From WJJR01 sp964440935 (GTDB taxonomy: Bacteria > Zixibacteria > MSB-5A5 > WJJR01): a stretch of DNA of 64,000 nucleotides. Position 1 is the first letter of the stretch. The number at the start of each line of letters is the position of its first letter. This document shows positions 25,793-34,596 of the stretch, in pieces. Below the pieces are notes generated by a model. It made no database searches. It saw only the letters and a program-made list of their open reading frames with translations, and had not been told where the DNA came from. The DNA is taken from contig CAYTTY010000012.1 of the NCBI GenBank assembly GCA_964440935.1, positions 1-64,000 on the forward strand, given 5' to 3'. A program made the translations under genes and the position numbers.

Positions 25793-27381
25793 TGGTCCTG
25801 TCCCCCCCGTGTGGTGTTGGCTCGGCGGGCGCCACCGAGATGGCGGTACCCCAACAGCCAAGTTATCCCGAGGTAAAGGATGGCAGCAACCAAAATCCCG
25901 ACGACGGCATGGAGGATTATCCCGATTCCCGATGATGAAAGCGGCATCTGGCGCATAACCCACCATCCCGCACCGACACACATCAGCGATAAGAGAGCCA
26001 GTTTGATCAACTCCAGCACGTGACAGACAATCCCCAGTGGTCCATAGCGATGAAGCGCGAAAAACCAGAGCAAGGCTACCTGGATCACCGACGAAATCGC
26101 CACCGAAAGCGCCAATCCGGCGAACCCCATCGGACCAACCAGCAACGACATCCCGATCAGATTGGCCACCACCGCCGCCACACCGCAGACAGCGGGCGTA
26201 CGAGTATCCTGATGCGCGTAGAACAATGGCGCCGTGACACGGATCAGCGCCATGGTCGGCAGACCAAGTGAATAATACCGGAGTGCGAGGGCCGTCGCCT
26301 CAGTGTCGGAAGGAGTGAATCGACCGCGCTGGAACAGTGCGCCGCAGATCGGTTCGGCGAGGATGATGAGGCCCACGGCAGTTGGTACGACGAGATACAG
26401 GACGGTCTGGACACTCTGGGCGTATGTGTCCCTTACGGCTGCCCCATCACCGGCCGCAACATATCCCGAAAGACGGGGTAAACCGACCGTGGCCGCGGCG
26501 ACGGCAAAGACACCGAGTGGCAAAAAGAGAATCCGAAAGGCGAAGTTGAGATACGCTACCGGGCCATCGCCGAGTGTCCACGCAAAGCGCGTGATGGCGA
26601 AGACATTGACCTGAATGGCGGCGATGCCGACAAGCGCGGGGAGCATCAGTTTGAGGATCCTGCCAACCTCGGTATCACCCCAGCCCGAGCGGATGTGGAA
26701 CCGGAATCCCAATCGATGTGCCAAAGCGACTTGAATGCCCCACTGGAGAGCTCCGCCGATCAGAACACCCCATGCCAAGGCCAGCAACGGTGGATCTGAG
26801 TATCGTGAGAGCCACGCCGCGCCCAGAATCACGCCGGCATTAAACCCGGCCGGGGCCAACGCCGGTATGCCGAAACGCCCCAGGGCATTGAGCGCACCCA
26901 TGAAGGCCGCCGCCAAGGAGACCAGCAACAGGAACGGGAACATCCAGCGGGCCATGACGATGAGCAGGTCGAGCTTGCCCGGTGTCTCCTCCACTCCGCC
27001 CGAAATCAGCAGCGCCAGTTGCGGCGTGAAGATGATCCCCAAAATGCAGATCAGGCCGATAGCCGGGACGAAGACCGAGAGGACGCGGTTGAGCAGGTCG
27101 AATGCGGCTTGGCGGCCATCTTTGGTGAGGACCCGGGTGAACGATGGCACAAAGGCCGCCGAGAACGCGCCCTCGGCGAATAAGTCTCTGAGTAAGTTGG
27201 GAATACGGAAGGCGGCCACAAACACGTCGGTGAGCGCCCCTGCCCCGAACATATAGGCGATCACCTGCTCGCGAACCAAACCGAGCACCCGTGAGATCAC
27301 GGTGGCCCCGGCCACCGTGCCGGTTTGACGCGCGAATCGGGAGCTGGCCTGCGTCTTCGTCGTTGTGTCGCTGGAGGTCAT
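25789..27381 (-). CDS. murJ: Lipid II flippase MurJ
   Basis: Moves lipid II across the inner membrane for peptidoglycan synthesis. About 530 residues and 14 helices of the MOP/MviN family, with the family opening GATVISRVLGLVREQVIAYMFGAGALTDVFVAAFRIPNLLR, the DLFAEGAFSAAFVPSF segment and the later PLFYAHQDTRTP. The open frame begins 40 codons earlier, but the ATG at 27381 is preferred because the family similarity and a GGAAA-like site come just before it, and the upstream codons cross the divergent rpsT promoter area. Confidence 0.93.
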   Translation of the reverse strand: MTSSDTTTKTQASSRFARQTGTVAGATVISRVLGLVREQVIAYMFGAGALTDVFVAAFRIPNLLRDLFAEGAFSAAFVPSFTRVLTKDGRQAAFDLLNRVLSVFVPAIGLICILGIIFTPQLALLISGGVEETPGKLDLLIVMARWMFPFLLLVSLAAAFMGALNALGRFGIPALAPAGFNAGVILGAAWLSRYSDPPLLALAWGVLIGGALQWGIQVALAHRLGFRFHIRSGWGDTEVGRILKLMLPALVGIAAIQVNVFAITRFAWTLGDGPVAYLNFAFRILFLPLGVFAVAAATVGLPRLSGYVAAGDGAAVRDTYAQSVQTVLYLVVPTAVGLIILAEPICGALFQRGRFTPSDTEATALALRYYSLGLPTMALIRVTAPLFYAHQDTRTPAVCGVAAVVANLIGMSLLVGPMGFAGLALSVAISSVIQVALLWFFALHRYGPLGIVCHVLELIKLALLSLMCVGAGWWVMRQMPLSSSGIGIILHAVVGILVAAILYLGITWLLGYRHLGGARRANTTRGGQDQ

Positions 27382-27468
27382 TTCGTATATTTCCGAATTC
27401 AACTGTAAGCCCACAGGACAGTTGGGGCCACAGTTATTTAGGATCGAAACAGAGGAGAGGATTAACCA

Positions 27469-27735
27469 GTGCCCAAGCACATATCCGTCGAAAAACGACA
27501 CCGTCAGAGCCTCGTGCGGAACCGTCGCAACCGGATCGTCAAATCACGCGTCCGCACCGCGTTGAAGAATTTCGAATCGGCCAGTGAGCCGGAGGCGCGT
27601 CAGACGGCCTTGCGCCACGCAATCTCCGCGACCGACAAGGCGGTCTCCAAGCGCGTCATGCACAAGAACAAAGCCCGCCGTCTGCGCTCACAACTGATGC
27701 GCAAGGCCAACAAGGCCACGGCTGAGACGAGCTAG
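27469..27735 (+). CDS. rpsT: Ribosomal protein S20
   Basis: Small-subunit primary-binding protein that contacts 16S rRNA. The 88 residues are Lys/Arg-rich and helical, with the family opening PKHISVEKRHRQSLVRNRRNR and the end HKNKARRLRSQLMRKANKA. The start is a GTG (27469) with AGGAGAGG about 7 bases upstream. It stands alone, divergent from murJ, the usual pairing in several phyla, and is followed by a strong hairpin terminator. Confidence 0.96.
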   Translation: MPKHISVEKRHRQSLVRNRRNRIVKSRVRTALKNFESASEPEARQTALRHAISATDKAVSKRVMHKNKARRLRSQLMRKANKATAETS

Positions 27736-27758
27736 TCGTTTTCGCAATCAGATTCGAG

Positions 27759-27790
27759 ATGGCTGCCATCGAAGGATGGCGGCCATTTTG
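27759..27790 (+). terminator. Terminator of rpsT
   Basis: ATGGCTGCCATC, GAA, then GATGGCGGCCAT form a 12-bp stem with one mismatch, followed by TTTTGTGTTT. It lies 23 bases after the rpsT stop. Confidence 0.8.
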
Positions 27791-27808
27791 TGTTTGGAGA
27801 ATTACTAG

Positions 27809-27921
27809 CACCCGGCTTCAGCCGGGTGATTGCGACAACCCAACCCTCCTCCCCGAAAACCGTTGAAACGGTTCTCGGAGAAATATTCTTTCCGCCGCAA
27901 CCACCGCTCTGAAGAGCGGTG
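27809..27921. repeat. Cluster of three REP-like short palindromes
   Basis: Three different compact palindromes follow one another: CACCCGGC-TTCA-GCCGGGTG (27809-27828), AACCGTTGAAACGGTT (about 27858-27873) and ACCGCTCTGAAGAGCGGT (about 27902-27919). These are of the kind mobilised by REP-associated tyrosine transposases, but no such gene is in the window. A further dispersed unit, GCCTCGCCGGGAGGCTCGCC, lies at 27989-28008. Confidence 0.6.
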
Positions 27922-28022
27922 TTAAAAAGCATAAAGTCTGCAATGGCGCTCACCTTGTCGGTCCTGTGGAAAACCCTTTGACGCGCCGCCTCGCCGGGAG
28001 GCTCGCCCTTGATCGGGATCTC

Positions 28023-29225
28023 TCACCACACAATGTGCCGTGCCAATTTCAACAGCCCCGGGCTGTGGCGGAGACCTTGTTTGATGACGTGGATGGGATC
28101 GATCGCGGTGATGGTTTGGCCGTTGTAAATCGAGCCGAGGAATTCGACCACGTTGTCGAAATCTTGATTTGTCATCTTCAACATGATATTGCGTGTCCAG
28201 AGGAAGTAGCGCATTTCGCGGCCACGGGCGGCCATCCAGTTTTTCGGATACGCTTTGAGCAGGCTCAGATCGCCGTGTCCGTCTTGCATGTAATCGACCG
28301 CCGCGTTCGCCGCCAACCGTCCCGACCACAGCGCATTGGCAATCCCCGCCCCAGTGACCGAATCGAGCAGACGCGCCGCATCGCCGGCGACCATGACATT
28401 CGATGTGAGCATAAACTTGCGCCCATGGAATTCGGGAATGCCGCCGACCGATTTCTTCAATGGTGTTGGCGTGATGTTGCCGAAACGAAAGGTGATAAAC
28501 TCGCGCAGCATCTGAATCGCTTTGCGTCCCCCGGCCACCACCGGCGCGACCGCGATGCCGACATTGGCGGTGCCGTTCCCCTTAGGGAAGACCCACGCGT
28601 AACCACCGGGGGCGAGTTTGGCATCGAAGTAAAACTCCAAACAACGCGGATCGAGATCGGGGACATTGCCGATCAGAAACTGCGCGGCCGAATCCATGTG
28701 ATCAACTGAGAGCGTCGTGTCGATTCCTGACCAGCGTGCGATCATCGACTCGACACCATCGGCGGCAATGAGAATTTCACAGCCGACGGTGCGTTGGCTG
28801 CTGTTCTCTTTCAGAGTAACACTGGTGACACGTCCACCGCCATTCTTCTCGACACCAATCGCTTCGGTTTCGGTGACCACCTCCGCGCCATGTGCGGCGG
28901 CGCGGTCGGCCAAACCCTGCTCGAAACGGCGGCGTGACAAGACAAATCCGGCGTCGGGATGCAAGAAGTCGATCATCTTGCCGCCCGCTGAGCGCAGATA
29001 GCAGCGCTCGATGTCGGCGGCAACCCAGTTGCGGTCGAGTTCAACGTTATCCGTCAGACCGCAAAACGATATCGCTTCGGCACAACAAAGCGGTTCACCG
29101 ATGGTTGGATGCTTTTCAACGAGGAGGGTGCGTAGCCCGGCTTTCGCGGCAGTGATGGCCGCCATTCCCCCGGCGGGACCGGCGCCGATGATGACGACAT
29201 CGTAGTTGTGATCGGTGGCAGGCAT
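28023..29225 (-). CDS. Geranylgeranyl reductase-family FAD oxidoreductase
   Basis: A 400-residue flavoprotein. The Rossmann motif VVIIGAGPAGGMAAITAAKAG stands at the N-terminus (about 10-30), EPLCCAEAIS carries the cysteine pair typical of archaeal and bacterial GGR-like enzymes, the PxGYAWVFP motif occurs as APGGYAWVFPKG near 205, and the second FAD motif reads VMVAGDAARLLDSVTGAGIANAL. These enzymes saturate prenyl chains of lipids or quinones. It is followed upstream, 16 bases away, by a two-cluster ferredoxin gene which may supply electrons. The exact substrate cannot be told. Confidence 0.85.
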   Translation of the reverse strand: MPATDHNYDVVIIGAGPAGGMAAITAAKAGLRTLLVEKHPTIGEPLCCAEAISFCGLTDNVELDRNWVAADIERCYLRSAGGKMIDFLHPDAGFVLSRRRFEQGLADRAAAHGAEVVTETEAIGVEKNGGGRVTSVTLKENSSQRTVGCEILIAADGVESMIARWSGIDTTLSVDHMDSAAQFLIGNVPDLDPRCLEFYFDAKLAPGGYAWVFPKGNGTANVGIAVAPVVAGGRKAIQMLREFITFRFGNITPTPLKKSVGGIPEFHGRKFMLTSNVMVAGDAARLLDSVTGAGIANALWSGRLAANAAVDYMQDGHGDLSLLKAYPKNWMAARGREMRYFLWTRNIMLKMTNQDFDNVVEFLGSIYNGQTITAIDPIHVIKQGLRHSPGLLKLARHIVW

Positions 29226-29241
29226 GACGCATCAGGACCGG

Positions 29242-29424
29242 CTATTCAATCGCGAGCGCCTCGGTCGGGCAAGCAATCACACACAGATCACACAAAATGC
29301 ACTCGTCGTGGAGAATCTCCAACACCCGCGGACGCAACACCAGCGCATCGTGCGGACAGACCGCCACGCAGAGCCCGCATTCGGAGCATTCGTCGGTGTC
29401 TAACTTCAGTTCCGCAACAGCCAT
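29242..29424 (-). CDS. Small 2[4Fe-4S] ferredoxin
   Basis: 60 residues with two complete cluster-binding motifs: CSECGLCVAVCP and CILCDLCVIACP. AGGAGGG precedes the ATG. The gene is just upstream of the geranylgeranyl reductase-like gene, so it is likely the electron donor to that flavoprotein. Electron transfer in the cytoplasm is expected. Confidence 0.92.
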   Translation of the reverse strand: MAVAELKLDTDECSECGLCVAVCPHDALVLRPRVLEILHDECILCDLCVIACPTEALAIE

Positions 29425-29445
29425 GTCAGTTCAGCCCTCCTGGCG

Positions 29446-29478
29446 ATTAAAACAGGATAACATGTAGTCTGTTTTAAT
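29446..29478. promoter_or_regulatory. Perfect 10-bp inverted repeat upstream of the ferredoxin gene
   Basis: ATTAAAACAG (29446-29455) and CTGTTTTAAT (29469-29478) are exact complements with a 13-base spacer. The site lies 22 bases before the ferredoxin ATG. It is AT-rich and therefore a poor terminator for the gene upstream; the symmetry and place fit an operator over the ferredoxin-reductase promoter. The regulator is unknown. Confidence 0.5.
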
Positions 29479-29496
29479 GTCAGTGCGGAATGGGAG

Positions 29497-30633
29497 TTAG
29501 TCAATGCCCTCAATGCGAAAAGTCTGAAACCGGTCACGATTGAGGAAAAACAGCCGCTTCTCATCCTGGTCGATCTGCACCACCGGGTAACCCGGTACCC
29601 ACTTCCGGGGAGCGTTGTTTTTCGAATCGAGCAGTTCGCCGGTTCGGCTGAATATGAGACAGCGGCTACGGGTGTGCCGGTCAGACGATGACGGGCCGGG
29701 ATCATAGTCCAAACCAACAGCGACCAACTCAGCTTCATCGATGAGGTCGACACTGCGGAAATTCCATTCCGGATCGCCGGTTTCGGTTTCCCACACCACC
29801 TCGGCGCTCGCCACCTGAATGACCGCCGCGTGATCGGCCGAGATCACGGCGGCATGAAGGCCATCGGGCGAGACCGCCATGTCGCGGATCGGCTCGACCT
29901 CGGTCCGCCAACCGAGGATTTGATTCAATTCACCGTTGTGATGAAAATAAAGACGATCACCGCGCTGGAGCATCACCACGGATCCGTCGCGTGACGCCGC
30001 CCAATCGTCGGTTGCACCGTATTGGCGAACGACACGCCCCGTGGGCGCATGGGCGGTCAGTCCCGATTGTGACGATTCTACGAACACCAGCGATCCATCA
30101 CGGGAGAACTCGGCACCCTTGTAGCGTTTGACAACCACCGTATCGTGACGCCGTCCGCTGCGATCATAGAAACGCAGTACACTCTGGGGCAATCCCTCCG
30201 CCCCATCGACACCGACAAACGCACTGCCGGTCGGTGCGATGATGGCCGAGGCAAATGGCGGATCATCGATGCGTTTAATCTGCTCGCCGTCTTCAGCAAA
30301 GAGATCGAATGTCACCGCGCTCAATGTCTTCGGCTGACGGTCGGCAAAGGCGATTACGCCAAGCACGCTCGATCCCGGCTCGGCGAAGAGATATTCGTTG
30401 CCCCGCAGATTCAGACGACGCTGGCGGCTCCCCTTGGCCGAGTAGAATTCCAGCCGTCCGCCCTTGACATAGACCCAGCCGCCATTTTGCAGAACCGTCC
30501 AGCGACGGCTCTTGGTGAGATCCGCATGGGAATCAAGTTTAAGCGATTGAGCCTTTGACAGCGCGCCAGTGGCCAGCACAACGGCGAGCGCAATGAATGT
30601 ACGAAGAAGGAATGTCCGCAATGTGGTCAACAT
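29497..30633 (-). CDS. Secreted propeller-like protein of unknown function
   Basis: 378 residues with a signal peptide (FLLRTFIALAVVLATGALSKAQ, cut near 30) and no other membrane segment. The mature part is a chain of short strand-rich units, such as FVGVDGAEGLPQSVLRFYDRSGR, EFSRDGSLVFVESS, AASRDGSVVMLQRGDRLYF and MAVSPDGLHAAVISADHAAVIQV, which is the spacing of a WD40/YVTN-like beta-propeller. No catalytic signature is visible. I chose the ATG at 30633; a frame seven codons longer exists. Confidence 0.65.
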   Translation of the reverse strand: MLTTLRTFLLRTFIALAVVLATGALSKAQSLKLDSHADLTKSRRWTVLQNGGWVYVKGGRLEFYSAKGSRQRRLNLRGNEYLFAEPGSSVLGVIAFADRQPKTLSAVTFDLFAEDGEQIKRIDDPPFASAIIAPTGSAFVGVDGAEGLPQSVLRFYDRSGRRHDTVVVKRYKGAEFSRDGSLVFVESSQSGLTAHAPTGRVVRQYGATDDWAASRDGSVVMLQRGDRLYFHHNGELNQILGWRTEVEPIRDMAVSPDGLHAAVISADHAAVIQVASAEVVWETETGDPEWNFRSVDLIDEAELVAVGLDYDPGPSSSDRHTRSRCLIFSRTGELLDSKNNAPRKWVPGYPVVQIDQDEKRLFFLNRDRFQTFRIEGID

Positions 30634-30659
30634 CGATTCGAAATGATGATACACGTATT

Positions 30660-31091
30660 CTACTCTAAAGATTCAAGCAGCCGATCGCGCGCTTGGCCGG
30701 TGGCCTCAAGATATTTCCCGGTCGCGGTGGCAAATAGCGTTCCGTCGGAACCGGTCAGTTCACCCGATGTTTCCAGCAGCCGTCCCTTTTGGCCGGTTAC
30801 GCGTCCCCTCAGATGGAGTTTATCGCCCACCGTAACCGCCTTCTTGAATCGTACCGACATTTCGACCGTGAGGGCATACTTCCTTTTCGCCAGCACGGCC
30901 TTGGCCATGATTTCATCAAGCAGCGTGGACACCAATCCACCGTGGTAAATGCCGCGATATCCTTGGAATTTCGGTTCGGCTACGCATTCGGATACGGCCT
31001 CATCGCCGTCGGTCAAGAAGACCAGTTGCATCCCATCGGGGTTTTCATCACCGCATACGAAGCAGCCACTGTATCGAACAATCTCGCTCAT
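30660..31091 (-). CDS. Hotdog-fold thioesterase, PaaI-like
   Basis: 143 residues of the PaaI/YbgC hotdog kind: CFVCGDENPDGMQL near the start, YRGIYHGGLVSTLLDEIMAKAV (the conserved HGG and the acidic residue on the long helix), and FKKAVTVGDKLHLRGRVTGQKGRL. These enzymes hydrolyse acyl-CoA thioesters; the substrate is unknown. The CxxC at the start is shared by a subset of bacterial members. GAAGGGGG precedes the ATG by about 9 bases. Confidence 0.85.
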   Translation of the reverse strand: MSEIVRYSGCFVCGDENPDGMQLVFLTDGDEAVSECVAEPKFQGYRGIYHGGLVSTLLDEIMAKAVLAKRKYALTVEMSVRFKKAVTVGDKLHLRGRVTGQKGRLLETSGELTGSDGTLFATATGKYLEATGQARDRLLESLE

Positions 31092-31366
31092 GATCAGTTC
31101 CCCCTTCGGCGGAGAGGCAATATAGGAACGCGCCGCTGCGGAGGAAACCCCGCAGCGGGGAAATCGGAGTGGACAGAGTGGATGGTAGCCTCACAATAGA
31201 GCGATTATCAGATGTCCGTCCGATTGAGAAAGAGCGAGACTTGTTTCACTTGGTATTCAGAATGAAGCGAATCTACCTCTGAATGGTTGAATGTGGGCAC
31301 GAGAATCTCATCCCACCGCAAGCGGTGGGGCACCCCGCTCCGAAATGTGGCACCGGGACAGGAAAA
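31092..31366. other. Gene-free gap with two compact palindromes
   Basis: Apart from the terminator of the lipoprotein gene at its right end, this stretch holds no gene. It shows CCGCTGCGG/CCGCAGCGG (31133-31158) and CCCACCGC-AA-GCGGTGGG (31312-31329), both able to form hairpins. They resemble other dispersed palindromes in the window. Confidence 0.5.
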
Positions 31367-31389
31367 CGCCCGCCCCGATGGGGCGGGCG
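31363..31389 (-). terminator. Terminator of the lipoprotein gene
   Basis: On the minus strand CGCCCGCCCC, ATC, GGGGCGGGCG forms a perfect 10-bp GC stem followed by TTTT. It lies 24 bases after the lipoprotein stop codon, a standard rho-independent terminator. Confidence 0.85.
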
Positions 31390-31413
31390 TGGACATATGG
31401 TGGGTGTGGGTTG

Positions 31414-32337
31414 CTAGTCGCAGATATCGCCGGTGGCGCTGTGGCTGAAATCGCCCGATTCGACGGTGATCGTACCGCGGCCGGCGCCAAGGAACTGGAC
31501 ATTGGCATCCCAGACGCCACTGGCCGACTCGTGGTTACTGCCCTCGTACACGTCGATGCTCACACTGAAGCTGGCCGATGCGCTGCCGCCATTCGGACAG
31601 GCTTCCAAGCCCGGATTCGGCCCCGGCACCGTCACGTTGTTGTTCTGTGCATCAAATTCGAAATCCATGAACACACTGGTGTCCGGGCTGACAACGTCAA
31701 AGTCGAACAGGCCGGATGATCCCCCGGCCACCGTGACCACACTGGTGTTCAAACCGGTCACGTCCAAATCCACATCGGTATCCATGACGATGCTGAACGA
31801 TCCCTCATCGTCAGAGAGGGTCCAATTCATCCCCACCGATCCGCGCTCAGTGACACGGTAGGTTGATGCATCGGGGTCCCGTTGCGGTGTGCCATCGAGA
31901 GTTTCGAAACGCACCGAATCGCTTAAATCAATCGCAATGCCGAAGAAATCATCCTGGGCGTTGTATGTAATCGACCACCACCCTGACTGATCGTCATAGG
32001 CCATTACCAATGTATCGTTCTGCAACTGTCCGATCTTTCCCAATCCCTGTACAGCAGGCGACACAAATGCACCACCCATCACATCAGCGCTATCGACGCC
32101 GTCCCAATACGGACTCGCGGCTTGTTCGGTGACGATATCATTGATATCGAACAAAGCGTCATCGGATTCGAAATCCATGTTGACAAACTGATCGAGTGAT
32201 TCAAACTGGTCGTCCTTTGATAGAGTGCCCGAACCGGGACCGGTGGTGTCATCGTCGCTGCCGCCGCAACCGATGATCAGCAGCACAACTGTGGTCACGA
32301 CCAGAAAGGTCGCCGAAATTCCCAAGAACCGTCGCAT
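31414..32337 (-). CDS. Secreted lipoprotein, paralogue 1
   Basis: 307 residues with a signal-peptidase II peptide ending VVLLIIGC (lipid cysteine 24), then GGSDDDTTGPGSG. The mature part (about 40-307) is strand-rich, begins KDDQFESLDQFVNMD, contains SGWWSITYNAQDDFFGIAIDLSDSVRFETLDG and ends ASGVWDANVQFL...SGDFSHSATGDICD. It aligns with the next protein along its length, including the cysteine position and the segment GWW-I-DSVRFET. GGAGGGGAG precedes the ATG. No known family is recognised; probably outer-membrane or periplasmic. Confidence 0.75.
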   Translation of the reverse strand: MRRFLGISATFLVVTTVVLLIIGCGGSDDDTTGPGSGTLSKDDQFESLDQFVNMDFESDDALFDINDIVTEQAASPYWDGVDSADVMGGAFVSPAVQGLGKIGQLQNDTLVMAYDDQSGWWSITYNAQDDFFGIAIDLSDSVRFETLDGTPQRDPDASTYRVTERGSVGMNWTLSDDEGSFSIVMDTDVDLDVTGLNTSVVTVAGGSSGLFDFDVVSPDTSVFMDFEFDAQNNNVTVPGPNPGLEACPNGGSASASFSVSIDVYEGSNHESASGVWDANVQFLGAGRGTITVESGDFSHSATGDICD

Positions 32338-32579
32338 CTCCCCTCCGAATGTCTGAAGTCCGTGCCAACGTAATCTGATTCAGCGACATGCCAAGCCGCT
32401 TATCAGGAATATCGGCGTGAGAGTCGGCGCATTTTGTGATAGAATAGCCAGTGTGCAGAGATTGGGCAGAGTATGGGAGAATCTCGACAGTTGATACGTG
32501 TACAGCAAGCGTGTCCACATAAGAATCGACGCCCACCCCGATTCGGGATGGGCGCCATAATCAAGCGCTGATCTTATAC
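32338..32579. other. Gap between the two lipoprotein paralogues
   Basis: 242 bases without a gene. At 32530-32554, CGCCCAcCCCG-ATT-CGGGaTGGGCG forms a hairpin just after the paralogue 2 stop; it may end that transcript although only a weak T-rich segment follows. The rest probably holds the promoter of paralogue 1. Confidence 0.5.
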
Positions 32580-33509
32580 CTACTCGTCGTCTTCTTCACA
32601 CAAGTCGGCTGTCTCTGTCAGGGTAACGTCACCCGATTCGTAGGTAATCGTGGCGATGCCATTCACAATCGTCACATTAACGTCCCATGTGCCCTGAGCC
32701 GATGCCGAACCGCTTGGCGTAGTGACATTGGCGTCGAGTCCCAGTCCGATCTCCATTGATCCGCTGGCTACGCAACCACCCTCTTCGAAGTTCGGCACGA
32801 CACCATTGGTGGTAGAACCATCGACCGTCAGGGCAAAGGTGGCCGTGGTGTCATTGCTTTGATAGCCGCCGCTGAACGTTCCCGAGGTTCCCCCATTGAT
32901 CGTCGCTGTCGCCGTTGTCAACCCGGAGATATCGACACCGGTCGCGAAGTCCATATCCAGGTTGAACGTCTGCCCTCCGAACACACCCGACATTTCCAAA
33001 TCATAATTGGTGCGTTCGATAAACGTCTCGGTGTCATCGCCCGGGATCTGCTGCGGCTCACCTCCGGCCGTCTCAAAACGGACGGAGTCAATCAAACTCA
33101 GGTCGTAGATGAGACCAAATGCACTGAAGGCACTGTCGATTTGGATTTCCCACCATCCGTTGCTGTAGCCGTAGGAAACCGATGCCCTTACGAGGTTCGA
33201 TGGTACGGCCTTGTTCAATCCCGGCAAGAAGAAGCCTTCAAAATCCTGCTCGTCGATTCCATCCAGAAACGCCCCACTGATTTCGCCGATTCCAAGGGTT
33301 AGAATGCTGAAGCCCAGAGCACCTTCTTCCGTGGTATCGGGGTCGAGATCAATGAACTGATCAATCAGCTCGAATTGTTCTTCCGCCGAGATCGTATTGA
33401 CCGGCCCGGTTCCCCCGTTGCCATTATCATCATCACTGCACCCAACAAGCACTAGGGACAGCAGGCTGACCGCCGCGATCAGGTGTACCATCCGTGACAT
33501 CTTGCTCAT
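32580..33509 (-). CDS. Secreted lipoprotein, paralogue 2
   Basis: 309 residues with a signal-peptidase II peptide ending LVLVGC (lipid cysteine 24, the same place as in paralogue 1), then SDDDNGNGGTGP. The mature domain begins SAEEQFELIDQFIDLD and ends GTWDVNVTIVNGIATITYESGDVTLTETADLCE, matching paralogue 1 in order and length. The ATG at 33509 is preferred because GGGGGG stands 8 bases before it; the longer frame enters the argF end. The tandem pair suggests duplication and divergence of an extracellular protein. Confidence 0.75.
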   Translation of the reverse strand: MSKMSRMVHLIAAVSLLSLVLVGCSDDDNGNGGTGPVNTISAEEQFELIDQFIDLDPDTTEEGALGFSILTLGIGEISGAFLDGIDEQDFEGFFLPGLNKAVPSNLVRASVSYGYSNGWWEIQIDSAFSAFGLIYDLSLIDSVRFETAGGEPQQIPGDDTETFIERTNYDLEMSGVFGGQTFNLDMDFATGVDISGLTTATATINGGTSGTFSGGYQSNDTTATFALTVDGSTTNGVVPNFEEGGCVASGSMEIGLGLDANVTTPSGSASAQGTWDVNVTIVNGIATITYESGDVTLTETADLCEEDDE

Positions 33510-33534
33510 GACATTTCCCCCCGTGTACGTCATA

Positions 33535-34551
33535 TCACCGCGCCAGCAGCTGCGCAATGATCGCTCCCTGAATCCAAAGACGGTTTTCCGCTTCGTCGAA
33601 TACGACCGACTGGGAACCGTCCATCACATCGTCGGTAATCTCCCGTCCGCGTTCGGCGGGCAGGCAATGCATGACAATAGCGCTCTCTTTTGCACCGCGC
33701 AAGAGATCATTATTCACTTGAAACCTCTCCAGCAATTGCGCACGCTGATCGGCCATCTCCTTTTGGCCCATCGAGGCCCAGACGTCGGTGTAGACGACAT
33801 CGGCATCGGCCACCGCCTCGGCTGGATCGTGCATGATTGTGATTTTGCTCACACCCGTTTCTTGTGCGGCGCCAACCACGGTGAGATCGGGCATCGTTTG
33901 TTCCGATGTTGCCAAGCGCAGGTCCATCGGTATGCGCGATGCGAGATTGGCCCAGGAGTGAAAAACGTTGTTGCCGTCCCCCAGGAATGCCACGGTCAAA
34001 TCATCGATCGTGTCAAGGTGTTCATCGGCGGTCATGATATCGCCGAGCACCTGGCAGGGATGGTACATGTCGGTGAGTGCGTTAATGACGGGGACGGTGG
34101 CGTGCTCAGCCAGTTCATCGACATGCGACTGCTCGAACGTGCGGATCACGATCAATCCCAAATACCGTGACATGACTTTAGCCACATCATGGATCGATTC
34201 GCGCACACCCAGTTTAATCTCGGCATCGGTGATGAACATCGGGTGACCGCCCAAACGGAACACTCCGGTTTCGAAGCTCTGGCGTGTCCGTAGCGACGGT
34301 TTGTGAAAGACCAGTCCGGCAGCGTGTCCTTCGAGCGGGCGAGGGTTGACTTTGCCGGCTTTCCATTTGCGCGCCCAGGCGATGGTCGTACGGATCTCGT
34401 CGGCAGTCCAATCGCTGATGCGCAGGAAGTCCTTGGTCGATACTCCCGGCGGCATCCCCTTCTTGCCTTTGGCCTTTGTCGTCGTGGGTTTGCGCGCGGG
34501 GTTTTTAGCAGCCGATTGGGCGCTGGTGTCTTTCTTTTTCTTTTTGGGCAT
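33535..34551 (-). CDS. argF: Ornithine carbamoyltransferase
   Basis: Makes citrulline from ornithine and carbamoyl phosphate in arginine synthesis. About 338 residues, with the carbamoyl phosphate site SLRTRQSFE, the HPCQVLGD motif, and the ornithine signature HCLPAERG followed by SVVFDEAENRL. The HCLP box marks it as an ornithine and not an aspartate enzyme. It has an extra, Lys-rich N-terminal tail of about 35 residues (PKKKKKDTSAQSAAK). No other arg gene is in the window; it follows hslU by about 45 bases, so it may be part of the xerC-hslVU run. Confidence 0.9.
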   Translation of the reverse strand: MPKKKKKDTSAQSAAKNPARKPTTTKAKGKKGMPPGVSTKDFLRISDWTADEIRTTIAWARKWKAGKVNPRPLEGHAAGLVFHKPSLRTRQSFETGVFRLGGHPMFITDAEIKLGVRESIHDVAKVMSRYLGLIVIRTFEQSHVDELAEHATVPVINALTDMYHPCQVLGDIMTADEHLDTIDDLTVAFLGDGNNVFHSWANLASRIPMDLRLATSEQTMPDLTVVGAAQETGVSKITIMHDPAEAVADADVVYTDVWASMGQKEMADQRAQLLERFQVNNDLLRGAKESAIVMHCLPAERGREITDDVMDGSQSVVFDEAENRLWIQGAIIAQLLAR

Positions 34552-34596
34552 GGTCGTCCTCAACAAGGCGTGGGCCTTTCTGCGGTTGGTAGGGAA

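Noticed and set aside
27809..27921. Possible CRISPR array from short palindromes
   Set aside because: The three palindromes differ from one another and there are no regular spacers.
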